The position numbers and the translations under genes are program-made. The notes beneath the pieces are model-generated. The model was not told where the DNA came from. It saw only the letters and a list, made by a program, of their open reading frames with translations, and made no database searches. A stretch of DNA of 7,497 bases from Helicobacteraceae bacterium (GTDB lineage: Bacteria > Campylobacterota > Campylobacteria > Campylobacterales > SZUA-545): contig JAABTA010000040.1 of assembly GCA_011390075.1 (NCBI GenBank), positions 1-7,497 of the forward strand. The letters run 5' to 3'. How positions within the stretch are numbered: position 1 is the stretch's first letter; each line of letters begins with the position of its first letter. Shown here in pieces: positions 1 to 5,895 of this stretch.

Positions 1-1
1 C

Positions 2-736
2 TCATCTAACTCTTTAAAACTATTAGCTCCAGACAAAGAAAAAAGCAAGATTTTTGAGTCGATGAAAACAGGAAGAGATATTATTAGCAACAAAAAAGGG
101 AGCCTTGATACTACGATGACAACGCAGATGATTGTTGGAGCCACAGATGACAGCGATAAAAAGATTATGACGCTGAGTGAAAATTTGTATCAAAAGAGCT
201 TTCTTAAACGGGTGTACTACTCGGCATATATTCCTGTAAATGAAGGAAAAAATCTTCCAGCCACAACCATCGCCCCACCGCTGTTAAGAGAACACCGTCT
301 CTATCAAACAGACTGGCTTTTACGATTTTATGGATTTAGCGCTGAAGAGATCTTTAGGTCAAAGAAAAATTTAGACTACGCACTAGACCCAAAAACAGAC
401 TGGGCTTTACACTCTTTAGAACATTTTCCACTAGAAGTGAATCGGGCAAGTTTCAAACAGCTCTTAAGAGTCCCTGGAATTGGCATTAGAAGCGCTTCTA
501 AGATAGTAAAGGCAAGAAGAGTAGGCAAACTACGCCAAGAGGATTTAAAGCCCCTTGGAGTGGTTTTAAAGCGTGCACGGTATTTTTTGCAAGTAGGTGG
601 AAAATATTTAGGCTCTGTACGGTTTGATTATGAGCCAATTAAAGCCTCTTTGCAAAACAGAGATAGAAAACTTACACAGCCATCCCTTTTTGACTACTCC
701 AACAGCTTTCAAGAAGCACTTACGGGGGAGCTATGA
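2..736 (+). CDS. Putative DNA modification/repair radical SAM protein (TIGR03916-like), 5' end missing
   Basis: The reading frame is open from the first bases of the window and continues without a break into the clear family C-terminus, so the ATG at 62 is an internal methionine and the gene starts upstream. About 244 residues are visible; the family is usually a little over 400, so the N-terminal part with the CxxxCxxC iron-sulfur site is outside the window. Visible family marks, in order, are TTQMIVGA near the end of the radical-SAM barrel, KRVYYSAYIPV, PPLLREHRLYQTDWLLRFYGF, the DPKTDWAL block, a helix-hairpin-helix DNA-binding motif (LLRVPGIGIRSASKIVKARR is its core, coded at about 452-523), and LGVVLKRARYF. 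The family is a predicted DNA modification or repair enzyme; its substrate is not known to me. The stop overlaps the next start as ATGA (733-736), so the two are probably translationally coupled. Family assignment is from memory of conserved blocks and is firm; the function is inferred. Confidence 0.9.
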   Translation, partial: SSNSLKLLAPDKEKSKIFESMKTGRDIISNKKGSLDTTMTTQMIVGATDDSDKKIMTLSENLYQKSFLKRVYYSAYIPVNEGKNLPATTIAPPLLREHRLYQTDWLLRFYGFSAEEIFRSKKNLDYALDPKTDWALHSLEHFPLEVNRASFKQLLRVPGIGIRSASKIVKARRVGKLRQEDLKPLGVVLKRARYFLQVGGKYLGSVRFDYEPIKASLQNRDRKLTQPSLFDYSNSFQEALTGEL

Positions 737-1470
737 CAATCTATTTTTATGATGGAAGTTTTGAGGGGTATCTCACGACAATTTTTAAGATCTATGAGTG
801 CAAAAAAGAGCCAACAGCGATTAAAGATGAGAAAGATAGTAGTGGAGAACTTGGAGAGTATATTTTTATTGATACTGAGAAAAAGCTGGCACAAAGAGTC
901 AAAAAAGGCATTGTAGAAAAACTAGGAGGAGATATTTTCTATAAACTTAAACTGCTCTATTTAAGCGAAGTAAAAGATTATGAAATGATTGGACTAAAAT
1001 TTTTACAAACAGTTTTTAAAAATCCGATAGCTATCTCTAGCCTAGAAAAAAAAGAGATACGAGAATTTTTTCAGATTACAAAAAAAGTATCCACAGAAAA
1101 ACATAGAATGTTGGGATTTATTCGTTTTGAGGAGGTGCAAGATGGATTTTTGTTTGCTAAAATTACCCCTGATTATAATCAGCTTCCACTGATTGGAAAC
1201 TACTTTGCTAAACGATTAGGCAAAGAAAAATTTATTATTTTTGATACAAAAAGATCTTTGGGGCTTTTAGGTGAAAATGGAGCTCTTTCGCTGAAAAAAG
1301 CGACTATAGATGCTCCTATTGAGATAAGCCTAGATGAGAGTGTCATCCAAGAGTATTGGCAACTTTTTTTTCAAAAAGTTGCTATAAAAGAGCGACGCAA
1401 TACCTCTGTACAAAATGCCAAGGTTCCAAAGCGCTATCAGGGGATGATTTTGGAATTTAAGGAAATTTAA
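733..1470 (+). CDS. DUF4130 / TIGR03915-family putative DNA metabolism protein
   Basis: This is a 245-residue protein starting at an ATG that overlaps the previous stop by four bases, with a G-rich ribosome site (GGGGGAG, 724-730) very close to the start. The opening MTIYFYDGSFEGYLTTIF is the family signature. It is followed in the second half by EKHRMLGFIRFEEV (about 121-135), the LFAKITPDYNQLPLIGNYFAKR block (about 144-165), FIIFDTKRSLG, and a C-terminal ERRN...KVPKRY motif. No signal peptide or membrane segment is visible, so it is probably cytoplasmic. From knowledge of the family, this domain is found next to the radical-SAM gene or fused to a UdgX-like uracil-DNA glycosylase domain. Here it ends right after the DUF4130 domain, so it is the stand-alone form with no glycosylase attached. 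It probably works with the upstream enzyme on damaged or modified DNA. The biochemical role is unknown and this assignment rests on conserved motifs and pairing. Confidence 0.9.
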   Translation: MTIYFYDGSFEGYLTTIFKIYECKKEPTAIKDEKDSSGELGEYIFIDTEKKLAQRVKKGIVEKLGGDIFYKLKLLYLSEVKDYEMIGLKFLQTVFKNPIAISSLEKKEIREFFQITKKVSTEKHRMLGFIRFEEVQDGFLFAKITPDYNQLPLIGNYFAKRLGKEKFIIFDTKRSLGLLGENGALSLKKATIDAPIEISLDESVIQEYWQLFFQKVAIKERRNTSVQNAKVPKRYQGMILEFKEI

Positions 1471-1489
1471 ATAAAATTCCAAAATTTTT
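1447..1489 (+). terminator. AT-rich inverted repeat with T-run; possible weak terminator of the repair pair
   Basis: Arms of 12 bp (1447-1458, ATTTTGGAATTT, and 1474-1485) are perfectly complementary around a 15-base loop, and TTTTT follows at 1485-1489. The left arm lies in the last codons of the DUF4130 gene and the loop contains its stop. Only two pairs are G-C, so the stem is weak. It may be a poor intrinsic terminator separating the repair pair from dksA, or chance in AT-rich sequence. Confidence 0.35.
1472..1477 (+). promoter_or_regulatory. Candidate -10 box (TAAAAT) for dksA
   Basis: TAAAAT lies 29 bases upstream of the GTG start of dksA in an AT-rich stretch, matching the -10 element used by the housekeeping sigma factor in Campylobacterota, which does not depend on a clear -35 box. 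It lacks the TGn extension seen before bamD, so this is a weak call. Confidence 0.3.
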
Positions 1490-1496
1490 AAGAATG

Positions 1497-1500
1497 AGGA
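1497..1500 (+). promoter_or_regulatory. Ribosome binding site that decides the dksA start
   Basis: AGGA is followed by five bases (taatc) and then GTG at 1506, which is ideal spacing. The upstream in-frame ATG at 1494 has only TAAG before it, and using it would place this AGGA inside the coding region. The site therefore favours the GTG start. Confidence 0.7.
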
Positions 1501-1505
1501 TAATC

Positions 1506-1859
1506 GTGAGAACTAGAGAATTAGAAAGATTTAAAAAAATCTTAAATGAACAAAAAGAGCAGATCTTAAAGAACTTAAGAGAGACCGCTAACGAGCTAGA
1601 GGCCTTGAGCTCTTCAGAAGTAAATGACGAAGGAGACCACGCCTCTTTAAGTGCAGATAATATGATTGACTCTGCCATCTCTGTCCAGCAAAGCTCAGAG
1701 CTTAGAGAGATAGAAGCAGCTTTAGGAAGAATTAAAGATGGTAGCTACGGTGTATGCGAGATGTGTACAGAACAGATTGGTATGGATAGACTCAAAGTGA
1801 AACCTCATGCTAAATTCTGTATAGACTGCAGAGAGATATACGAAAAAGAGAAGCACTAG
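1506..1859 (+). CDS. dksA: DksA/TraR-type RNA polymerase-binding transcription factor, short form
   Basis: A DksA-family regulator enters the RNA polymerase secondary channel and, with ppGpp in many bacteria, adjusts rRNA and amino-acid promoters. From the GTG start the protein has 117 residues, shorter than the 151 of E. coli but normal for Campylobacterota. Residues 1-75 form two charged helices (ELERFKKILNEQKEQI; SSELREIEAALGRI) of the coiled coil. The tip carries N52-x-x-D55-S-A57, where E. coli has D71-x-x-D74-R-A76. A four-cysteine zinc finger follows: C84-x2-C87, 17 residues, C105-x2-C108, with RLKVKPHAKFC between. The GTG start is chosen over an ATG at 1494 because of the well-spaced AGGA and because homologues begin just before the first helix. 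The gene lies 35 bases after the repair pair and 51 before bamD. The family call is firm; the ppGpp response cannot be judged from sequence. Confidence 0.92.
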   Translation: MRTRELERFKKILNEQKEQILKNLRETANELEALSSSEVNDEGDHASLSADNMIDSAISVQQSSELREIEAALGRIKDGSYGVCEMCTEQIGMDRLKVKPHAKFCIDCREIYEKEKH

Positions 1860-1871
1860 CAACCCAATAGC

Positions 1872-1885
1872 TTTTTTGCTAAAAT
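1872..1885 (+). promoter_or_regulatory. Extended -10 promoter for bamD-lon
   Basis: TTTTTTGCTAAAAT combines a T-run, a TGn extension (1877-1879) and a TAAAAT -10 box (1880-1885). This is a strong match to the housekeeping promoter pattern of Helicobacter and Campylobacter, which uses T-rich DNA instead of a -35 box. Transcription would be expected to start near 1891-1893, leaving a leader of only about 18-20 bases before the bamD TTG. It would drive bamD and probably lon, which follows by 9 bases. Confidence 0.65.
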
Positions 1886-1912
1886 ACTCCTTTTATTACG
1901 AAGGAGTATTTT
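1881..1912 (+). promoter_or_regulatory. Hairpin covering the bamD ribosome binding site and start
   Basis: AAAATACTCC (1881-1890) is the exact reverse complement of GGAGTATTTT (1903-1912). Two further T-A pairs extend the stem to 12 bp with an 8-base loop at 1893-1900. The right arm holds the AAGGAG ribosome site (1901-1906) and the first bases of the TTG start (1911). RNA reading through from dksA could fold so as to hide the start. RNA begun at the local promoter would start in or near the loop and lack the left arm. No T-run follows beyond the stem itself, so an ordinary terminator for dksA is less likely, though not excluded. Confidence 0.55.
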
Positions 1913-2552
1913 GAAAACTGTAGGGAAACTAGCAACTCTTGCTATTGCAATTTTTCTTTTTGCTGGATGTTCTGACAAACAGCCAGAATCTAATAAACCC
2001 GCTCTGTATTGGTACCAACAGATAGTAGCGAGTATCAACAGATTTGATCTTGACTCGGCAGGAGATTACTACTCCTCTTTAAAAAGTGAGCACTTTAGAT
2101 CCCCGCTTATTCCTGAAGCCACTCTGATTATGGCAATCAATCATATGGAAAACGAAGAGTATCTATTGGCAAACTTCTATTTAGATGAGTATATAAAAAG
2201 ATTTGGAAATAGTGATAATATTGAGTTTATTCGATTTTTAAAACTAAAAGCAAACTATATGGCATTTAGTGTGCCAAATAGAGATCAAAAACTGCTTTTA
2301 GATACTATTGATAGAGCCAAAGATTATACTAGCACTATGAAAAGTTCTGTTTTTATCTATCATGCTGATTCGATACTAGGTACACTTAAAGTGGCCAATG
2401 CAAACATGAATCAAGAGATTGCAAAACTTTACAAAAAGAAAGAGAAAGAGAAAGCATATCAACTTTATAATCAGAGATCTGAGATGATTGATGATGAGAG
2501 TATAGAGATAGAAGATCCTGATGTTTTTTGGCTTAGAGCCCTCTTTGAATAG
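1911..2552 (+). CDS. bamD: Outer membrane protein assembly factor BamD (lipoprotein)
   Basis: BamD is the essential lipoprotein partner of BamA in the machine that folds beta-barrel proteins into the outer membrane. The 213-residue product begins at TTG, preceded by AAGGAG at 1901-1906 with 4-base spacing. It has a lipoprotein signal: positive start (MKTVGK), hydrophobic core and lipobox LFAGC with the lipidated Cys at residue 20, followed by Ser, which fits outer-membrane targeting. The mature part is helical and repeat-like (tetratricopeptide type), with the conserved SPLIPEATLIMAINHMENEE and YLLANFYLDEYIKRFG blocks (about residues 64-102). A lysine-rich helix (KKKEKEKAYQLYNQR) and an acidic tail ending in FWLRALFE close the protein. 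It is shorter than the roughly 245 residues of E. coli, as is usual in this phylum. It probably shares a transcript with lon, and its own start may be sheltered by a hairpin. Confidence 0.92.
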   Translation: MKTVGKLATLAIAIFLFAGCSDKQPESNKPALYWYQQIVASINRFDLDSAGDYYSSLKSEHFRSPLIPEATLIMAINHMENEEYLLANFYLDEYIKRFGNSDNIEFIRFLKLKANYMAFSVPNRDQKLLLDTIDRAKDYTSTMKSSVFIYHADSILGTLKVANANMNQEIAKLYKKKEKEKAYQLYNQRSEMIDDESIEIEDPDVFWLRALFE

Positions 2553-2561
2553 GAGAATAAA

Positions 2562-4958
2562 ATGGAATTAACAAATTATAATGATTTCCCCCAAGATGTG
2601 CCAGTTATAGTAGAGCCTGAAATTTTCCTCTACCCCTTTATGATCTCTCCACTATTTTTAAGTGATGATAAAGCGATAGAGGCAGCTACCTATGCTATTG
2701 AAAACAACTCTTTAGTAATGGTGGCTACAGAAAAAGAGAACAAAGACAGAGGCAACGGTTTTAACTCCTTTTATGATGTTGGAGTTATTGGAACAATTAT
2801 GAGAAAGGTGGCCCTCCCTGATAAGCGGATTAAAGTACTTTTTCAAGGGCTTACCCGTGGCGTAATTGTGCAAAAAGATGAAGCTCACGAGAGTTTTTAT
2901 AGAGCCAAAGTGGATGTTATAAAAAATCAAGATTACAAAGAAAAAGAGGTAGTGGCATTAATGGAAAATCTAAGAGAGCAGGTAAAGGTGCTCTCTTCGA
3001 CAAGTAGCTATTTTCCTCAAGATCTTTTAAATTCTATTAACGATAATAGTGACCCAAATCGTGTGGTAGATCTTGTTGCCAGCACGATTCGTCTTAAAAA
3101 AAGCGAAGCGTACGCTCTTTTTTGCATGACAGATACCCAAACAAGGCTTGTGACGCTCATTGGTTATGTGATCGAACAAATTGAGAGTGCCAAACTACAA
3201 AAAGAGATCCGCTCTAAAGTCCATAGCAAAATTGACAAGGTCAATCGTGAATATTTTTTAAAAGAGCAACTCAAGCAGATTAGAAGAGAACTAGGAGAAG
3301 ATAACCAAAGAGATGAGGAGATTGAAGAGTATCTTGCTAAGCTCAAGAAAAAAGAGAAGTCTATGCCAAAGGATGCTTACAAGGAGATCAAAAAGCAAAT
3401 TGACAGACTCTCTAGAATGCACCCAGACAGCTCTGACTCCAATCTTTTGCAAACCTATGTTGAGTGGGCGTTAGAGATCCCTTTTGGAGACTACTCCAAA
3501 GGCAAGCTAGATATTACCACAGTAGAAAAAACTCTTGACGCTGATCACTACTCATTAAAAAAGCCAAAAGAGAGAATTACCGAGTTTTTTGCTGTCAAAG
3601 AGTTATTGGAACTAAGAGGTATTAAATCCAATGAGTCTAAGGGCACTATTTTATGTTTTGTAGGGCCTCCTGGAGTTGGAAAAACATCTTTAGCCAACTC
3701 TATCTCAAAAGCATTAAAAAGAGAGCTTATACGGGTAGCCCTTGGGGGTTTAGAGGATGTCAACGAACTAAGAGGACACAGAAGAACCTATATTGGCGCC
3801 ATGCCAGGGAGGATTGTTCAAGGAATTATTGAGGCAAAAGCCATGGATCCTGTGGTGGTTTTAGATGAGATTGATAAGGTTGGAAGATCGATGCGAGGGG
3901 ATCCCACATCGGCTCTTTTAGAGATCTTAGATCCAGAACAAAATGACACCTTTAGAGATTACTATCTCAATTTTGATCTAGATTTAAGCAAAGCTGTTTT
4001 TATTGCCACAGCCAATGATCTCTCTACGATTCCAGCACCCCTTAGGGATAGATTAGAGATTATTGAAGTAAGTAGCTACACTCCTCAAGAGAAGTTTGAG
4101 ATAGCCAAAAGATACCTTATCCCTCAAGAACTCAAAAAGCATGGGCTCAAAAAAATAGAGGTAAATATCACAGGAGCTGCACTTAGAGAGCTTATAGATA
4201 AGCACACAAGAGAAGCAGGGGTGAGAAATTTACGAAGAAAAATAGCGACTATCATGCGTAAATCAGCAAAAAAACTCCTAGAGGATAAAAAGACTGGAAA
4301 AGTAAGTGTTACTATTCAAAATCTAGAGGAGTTTTTAGAAAAACAGATCTTTGAGATTGATGAGGCTGATAAAAAAGATGCAGTAGGTATCGTAAATGGT
4401 CTTGCATGGACAGCGGTTGGGGGTGATGTGCTCAAAATTGAGACAGTCAAAATCAGAGGCAAAGGGGTGATGCAACTTACCGGTAGTTTAGGTGAGGTGA
4501 TGAAAGAGTCCGCTAGAATTGCCTTTACCGTGATAAAAACAATGATCGATAGTAAAACATTAGAGGCGCAAACTGTACAAGTAGAAAAAGATAAGCCACC
4601 TGTGCAGGTCTATAATGCCCATGATTTGCATATTCATGTGCCAGAAGGAGCCACGCCAAAAGATGGGCCAAGTGCCGGGATTACAATGGCAACAGCTATT
4701 GCTTCTATTATGAGTGAAAAAAAGGTACATTCTAATATTGCTATGACAGGAGAGCTTACGCTAACAGGAAAAGTTTTGCCTATTGGCGGACTCAAAGAGA
4801 AGCTCATAGCTGCCCATAAAGCCAAAATGAAAACAATCCTTATTCCAAAGAAAAATTACGATAGAGATTTAAGCGATGTGCCAGATGAGGTAAAAAAGGA
4901 TCTTGATATCTACCCTGTAGAAACCATTGAAGAGGTACTGCAAAAGGCTCTTGTTTAG
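2562..4958 (+). CDS. lon: ATP-dependent serine protease Lon (endopeptidase La)
   Basis: Lon degrades misfolded and selected regulatory proteins in the cytoplasm as a hexameric ring. The product of 798 residues is full length (E. coli 784). An N-terminal substrate-binding domain (about 10-210; FLYPFMISPLFLSD near the start) is followed by a charged coiled-coil linker containing YFLKEQLKQIRRELGE (about 230-245). The AAA+ module has Walker A GPPGVGKT (368-375), Walker B VVVLDEID with D435/E436, and an arginine-finger region LRDRLEI around R497. The C-terminal protease domain has the PKDGPSAG box with catalytic Ser704 and GGLKEKL with catalytic Lys747, 43 residues apart as in E. coli (S679/K722). 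The ATG has AGGAG at 2551-2555, which overlaps the bamD stop, so translation is probably coupled. No heat-shock operator was seen just upstream; any stress control may come from the promoter before bamD or farther away. Confidence 0.99.
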   Translation: MELTNYNDFPQDVPVIVEPEIFLYPFMISPLFLSDDKAIEAATYAIENNSLVMVATEKENKDRGNGFNSFYDVGVIGTIMRKVALPDKRIKVLFQGLTRGVIVQKDEAHESFYRAKVDVIKNQDYKEKEVVALMENLREQVKVLSSTSSYFPQDLLNSINDNSDPNRVVDLVASTIRLKKSEAYALFCMTDTQTRLVTLIGYVIEQIESAKLQKEIRSKVHSKIDKVNREYFLKEQLKQIRRELGEDNQRDEEIEEYLAKLKKKEKSMPKDAYKEIKKQIDRLSRMHPDSSDSNLLQTYVEWALEIPFGDYSKGKLDITTVEKTLDADHYSLKKPKERITEFFAVKELLELRGIKSNESKGTILCFVGPPGVGKTSLANSISKALKRELIRVALGGLEDVNELRGHRRTYIGAMPGRIVQGIIEAKAMDPVVVLDEIDKVGRSMRGDPTSALLEILDPEQNDTFRDYYLNFDLDLSKAVFIATANDLSTIPAPLRDRLEIIEVSSYTPQEKFEIAKRYLIPQELKKHGLKKIEVNITGAALRELIDKHTREAGVRNLRRKIATIMRKSAKKLLEDKKTGKVSVTIQNLEEFLEKQIFEIDEADKKDAVGIVNGLAWTAVGGDVLKIETVKIRGKGVMQLTGSLGEVMKESARIAFTVIKTMIDSKTLEAQTVQVEKDKPPVQVYNAHDLHIHVPEGATPKDGPSAGITMATAIASIMSEKKVHSNIAMTGELTLTGKVLPIGGLKEKLIAAHKAKMKTILIPKKNYDRDLSDVPDEVKKDLDIYPVETIEEVLQKALV

Positions 4959-4961
4959 GAG

Positions 4962-4981
4962 GAGACCGTTTTTACGGTCTC
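4962..4981. terminator. Hairpin between convergent lon and cheV
   Basis: GAGACCGT (4962-4969) and ACGGTCTC (4974-4981) form a perfect 8-bp stem with a TTTT loop (AAAA on the minus strand), three bases after the lon stop and overlapping the last codons and stop of cheV. It is placed to serve both converging transcripts. Neither side is followed by a T-run, so it is not a textbook intrinsic terminator; it may end or protect the RNA 3' ends. Confidence 0.5.
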
Positions 4982-5895
4982 ATATTGATACGAATAGCTT
5001 TTAAAAAGTTCTCTGGGTCTGTTTTTCCAATAAAACCAACAGATCCTAGCTTTTCTGTCTTTACAACAACGCCCTTATCGGACATACTGCTATTGACAAC
5101 AACAGGAATGTCTTTGAGTCTTTCGGTGTTGTGAATAAATGAGATCACTTGGTAGCCATCTTTATGAGGCATCTCAAGATCTGTAATAACGAGCCCAACA
5201 TTTTCAATCTGTTTGTCATCAAGTTTTTCAAGATACTCAATAATCTCTGAGCCATCTTGAAACACTCTGTAGTTAAGCTGGGTATCCCCCAAGATATCTT
5301 CTATAATCGCCCTTGCACTTCTGCTATCTTCGGCAATGAGCAGAAGTTTATCAGAGTCTAGCCCATCTTTTTGAATCTTTTTTACACTCTCGTCAACACC
5401 AAAAACATCGGTTAAAAGCTGTTCGACATCGATCACGCGGCATACAACCTCTTCATCTTTTATTTTAATAAGGGTTGAGTAGGTGATAAAGTTGTCATTT
5501 TTGTCACTAGCTTGCAACTCTTCTACAGAGACATTAAAAATATTCTCTATATCAAAAATAGGAAAAGCTATCACTTTTCTGTTGTATTCAGAGACAACGG
5601 TTTCCATATAGGTGTTTTGTTCTTTGTACATCCCCATCCACTTTTCTACATTCAAGAAAGGAACAATAGATTTATGATAGTTGATATAACCCTCTAAGAT
5701 CTCGCTCTTTTCGCTCTGCTTTATTTCGTTTTTTGATATTCTGTATCTTTTGTAGTCTTCGATGGATTTAATTTTTGAGACATTAATCCCATAGTACTCT
5801 CTGTCGTTGAGTTGGAAGATCATAATCTGCATCACATTATTCATGTGAGATTTTGTCATATTTGACACCCGTGAAATTGTATTAGAAGAGCTCAT
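4972..5895 (-). CDS. cheV: Chemotaxis protein CheV (CheW domain fused to response-regulator receiver)
   Basis: CheV couples chemoreceptors to the CheA kinase and its receiver domain allows phosphorylation-dependent adaptation. The 307-residue protein has a CheW-like domain at about 20-165 (IMIFQLNDREYYGINVSKI opens it; SIVPFLNVEKWMG and FDIENIFNVS follow) and a receiver domain at about 180-305. The receiver has the acidic pair E189/D190, phospho-acceptor D239 in ITDLEMPHKDG, the Ser switch residues in VVVNSSMS (269/270), and the invariant Lys291 in FIGKTDP, so it should be phosphorylatable. No signal peptide or membrane segment is present. The ATG shares a base with the ddl stop (TAATG, 5893-5897) and AAAGGG lies about six bases upstream inside ddl, which points to translational coupling. 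The organism is therefore likely motile. Campylobacterota often carry several CheV paralogues; which one this is cannot be told here. Confidence 0.95.
   Translation of the reverse strand: MSSSNTISRVSNMTKSHMNNVMQIMIFQLNDREYYGINVSKIKSIEDYKRYRISKNEIKQSEKSEILEGYINYHKSIVPFLNVEKWMGMYKEQNTYMETVVSEYNRKVIAFPIFDIENIFNVSVEELQASDKNDNFITYSTLIKIKDEEVVCRVIDVEQLLTDVFGVDESVKKIQKDGLDSDKLLLIAEDSRSARAIIEDILGDTQLNYRVFQDGSEIIEYLEKLDDKQIENVGLVITDLEMPHKDGYQVISFIHNTERLKDIPVVVNSSMSDKGVVVKTEKLGSVGFIGKTDPENFLKAIRINMRP

Noticed and set aside
62..64. ATG as the start of the first gene
   Set aside because: The same frame is open back to the window edge and encodes family-like sequence (LLAPDKEKSKIFES) before it, and the remaining product would lack the radical-SAM core.
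1494..1496. ATG as the dksA start, giving four extra residues
   Set aside because: It has a poor ribosome site, while the in-frame GTG at 1506 has AGGA at ideal spacing and matches the beginning of homologues.
1881..1912. Reading the pre-bamD hairpin as an ordinary dksA terminator
   Set aside because: The stem is followed by TGAAAA rather than a T-run, and the right arm contains the bamD ribosome site and start, so a role in translation or chance fits better.
4634..4825. Open frame antisense to the protease domain of lon
   Set aside because: It lies wholly inside a strongly conserved gene on the other strand, shows no family motif and has no supporting ribosome site; it looks like a by-product of lon codon use. 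The same applies to other short antisense frames within lon, the DUF4130 gene and dksA.
5512..5697. Short plus-strand open frame inside cheV
   Set aside because: It is fully contained in the CheW domain coding region of cheV on the other strand, and its product has no recognisable features.
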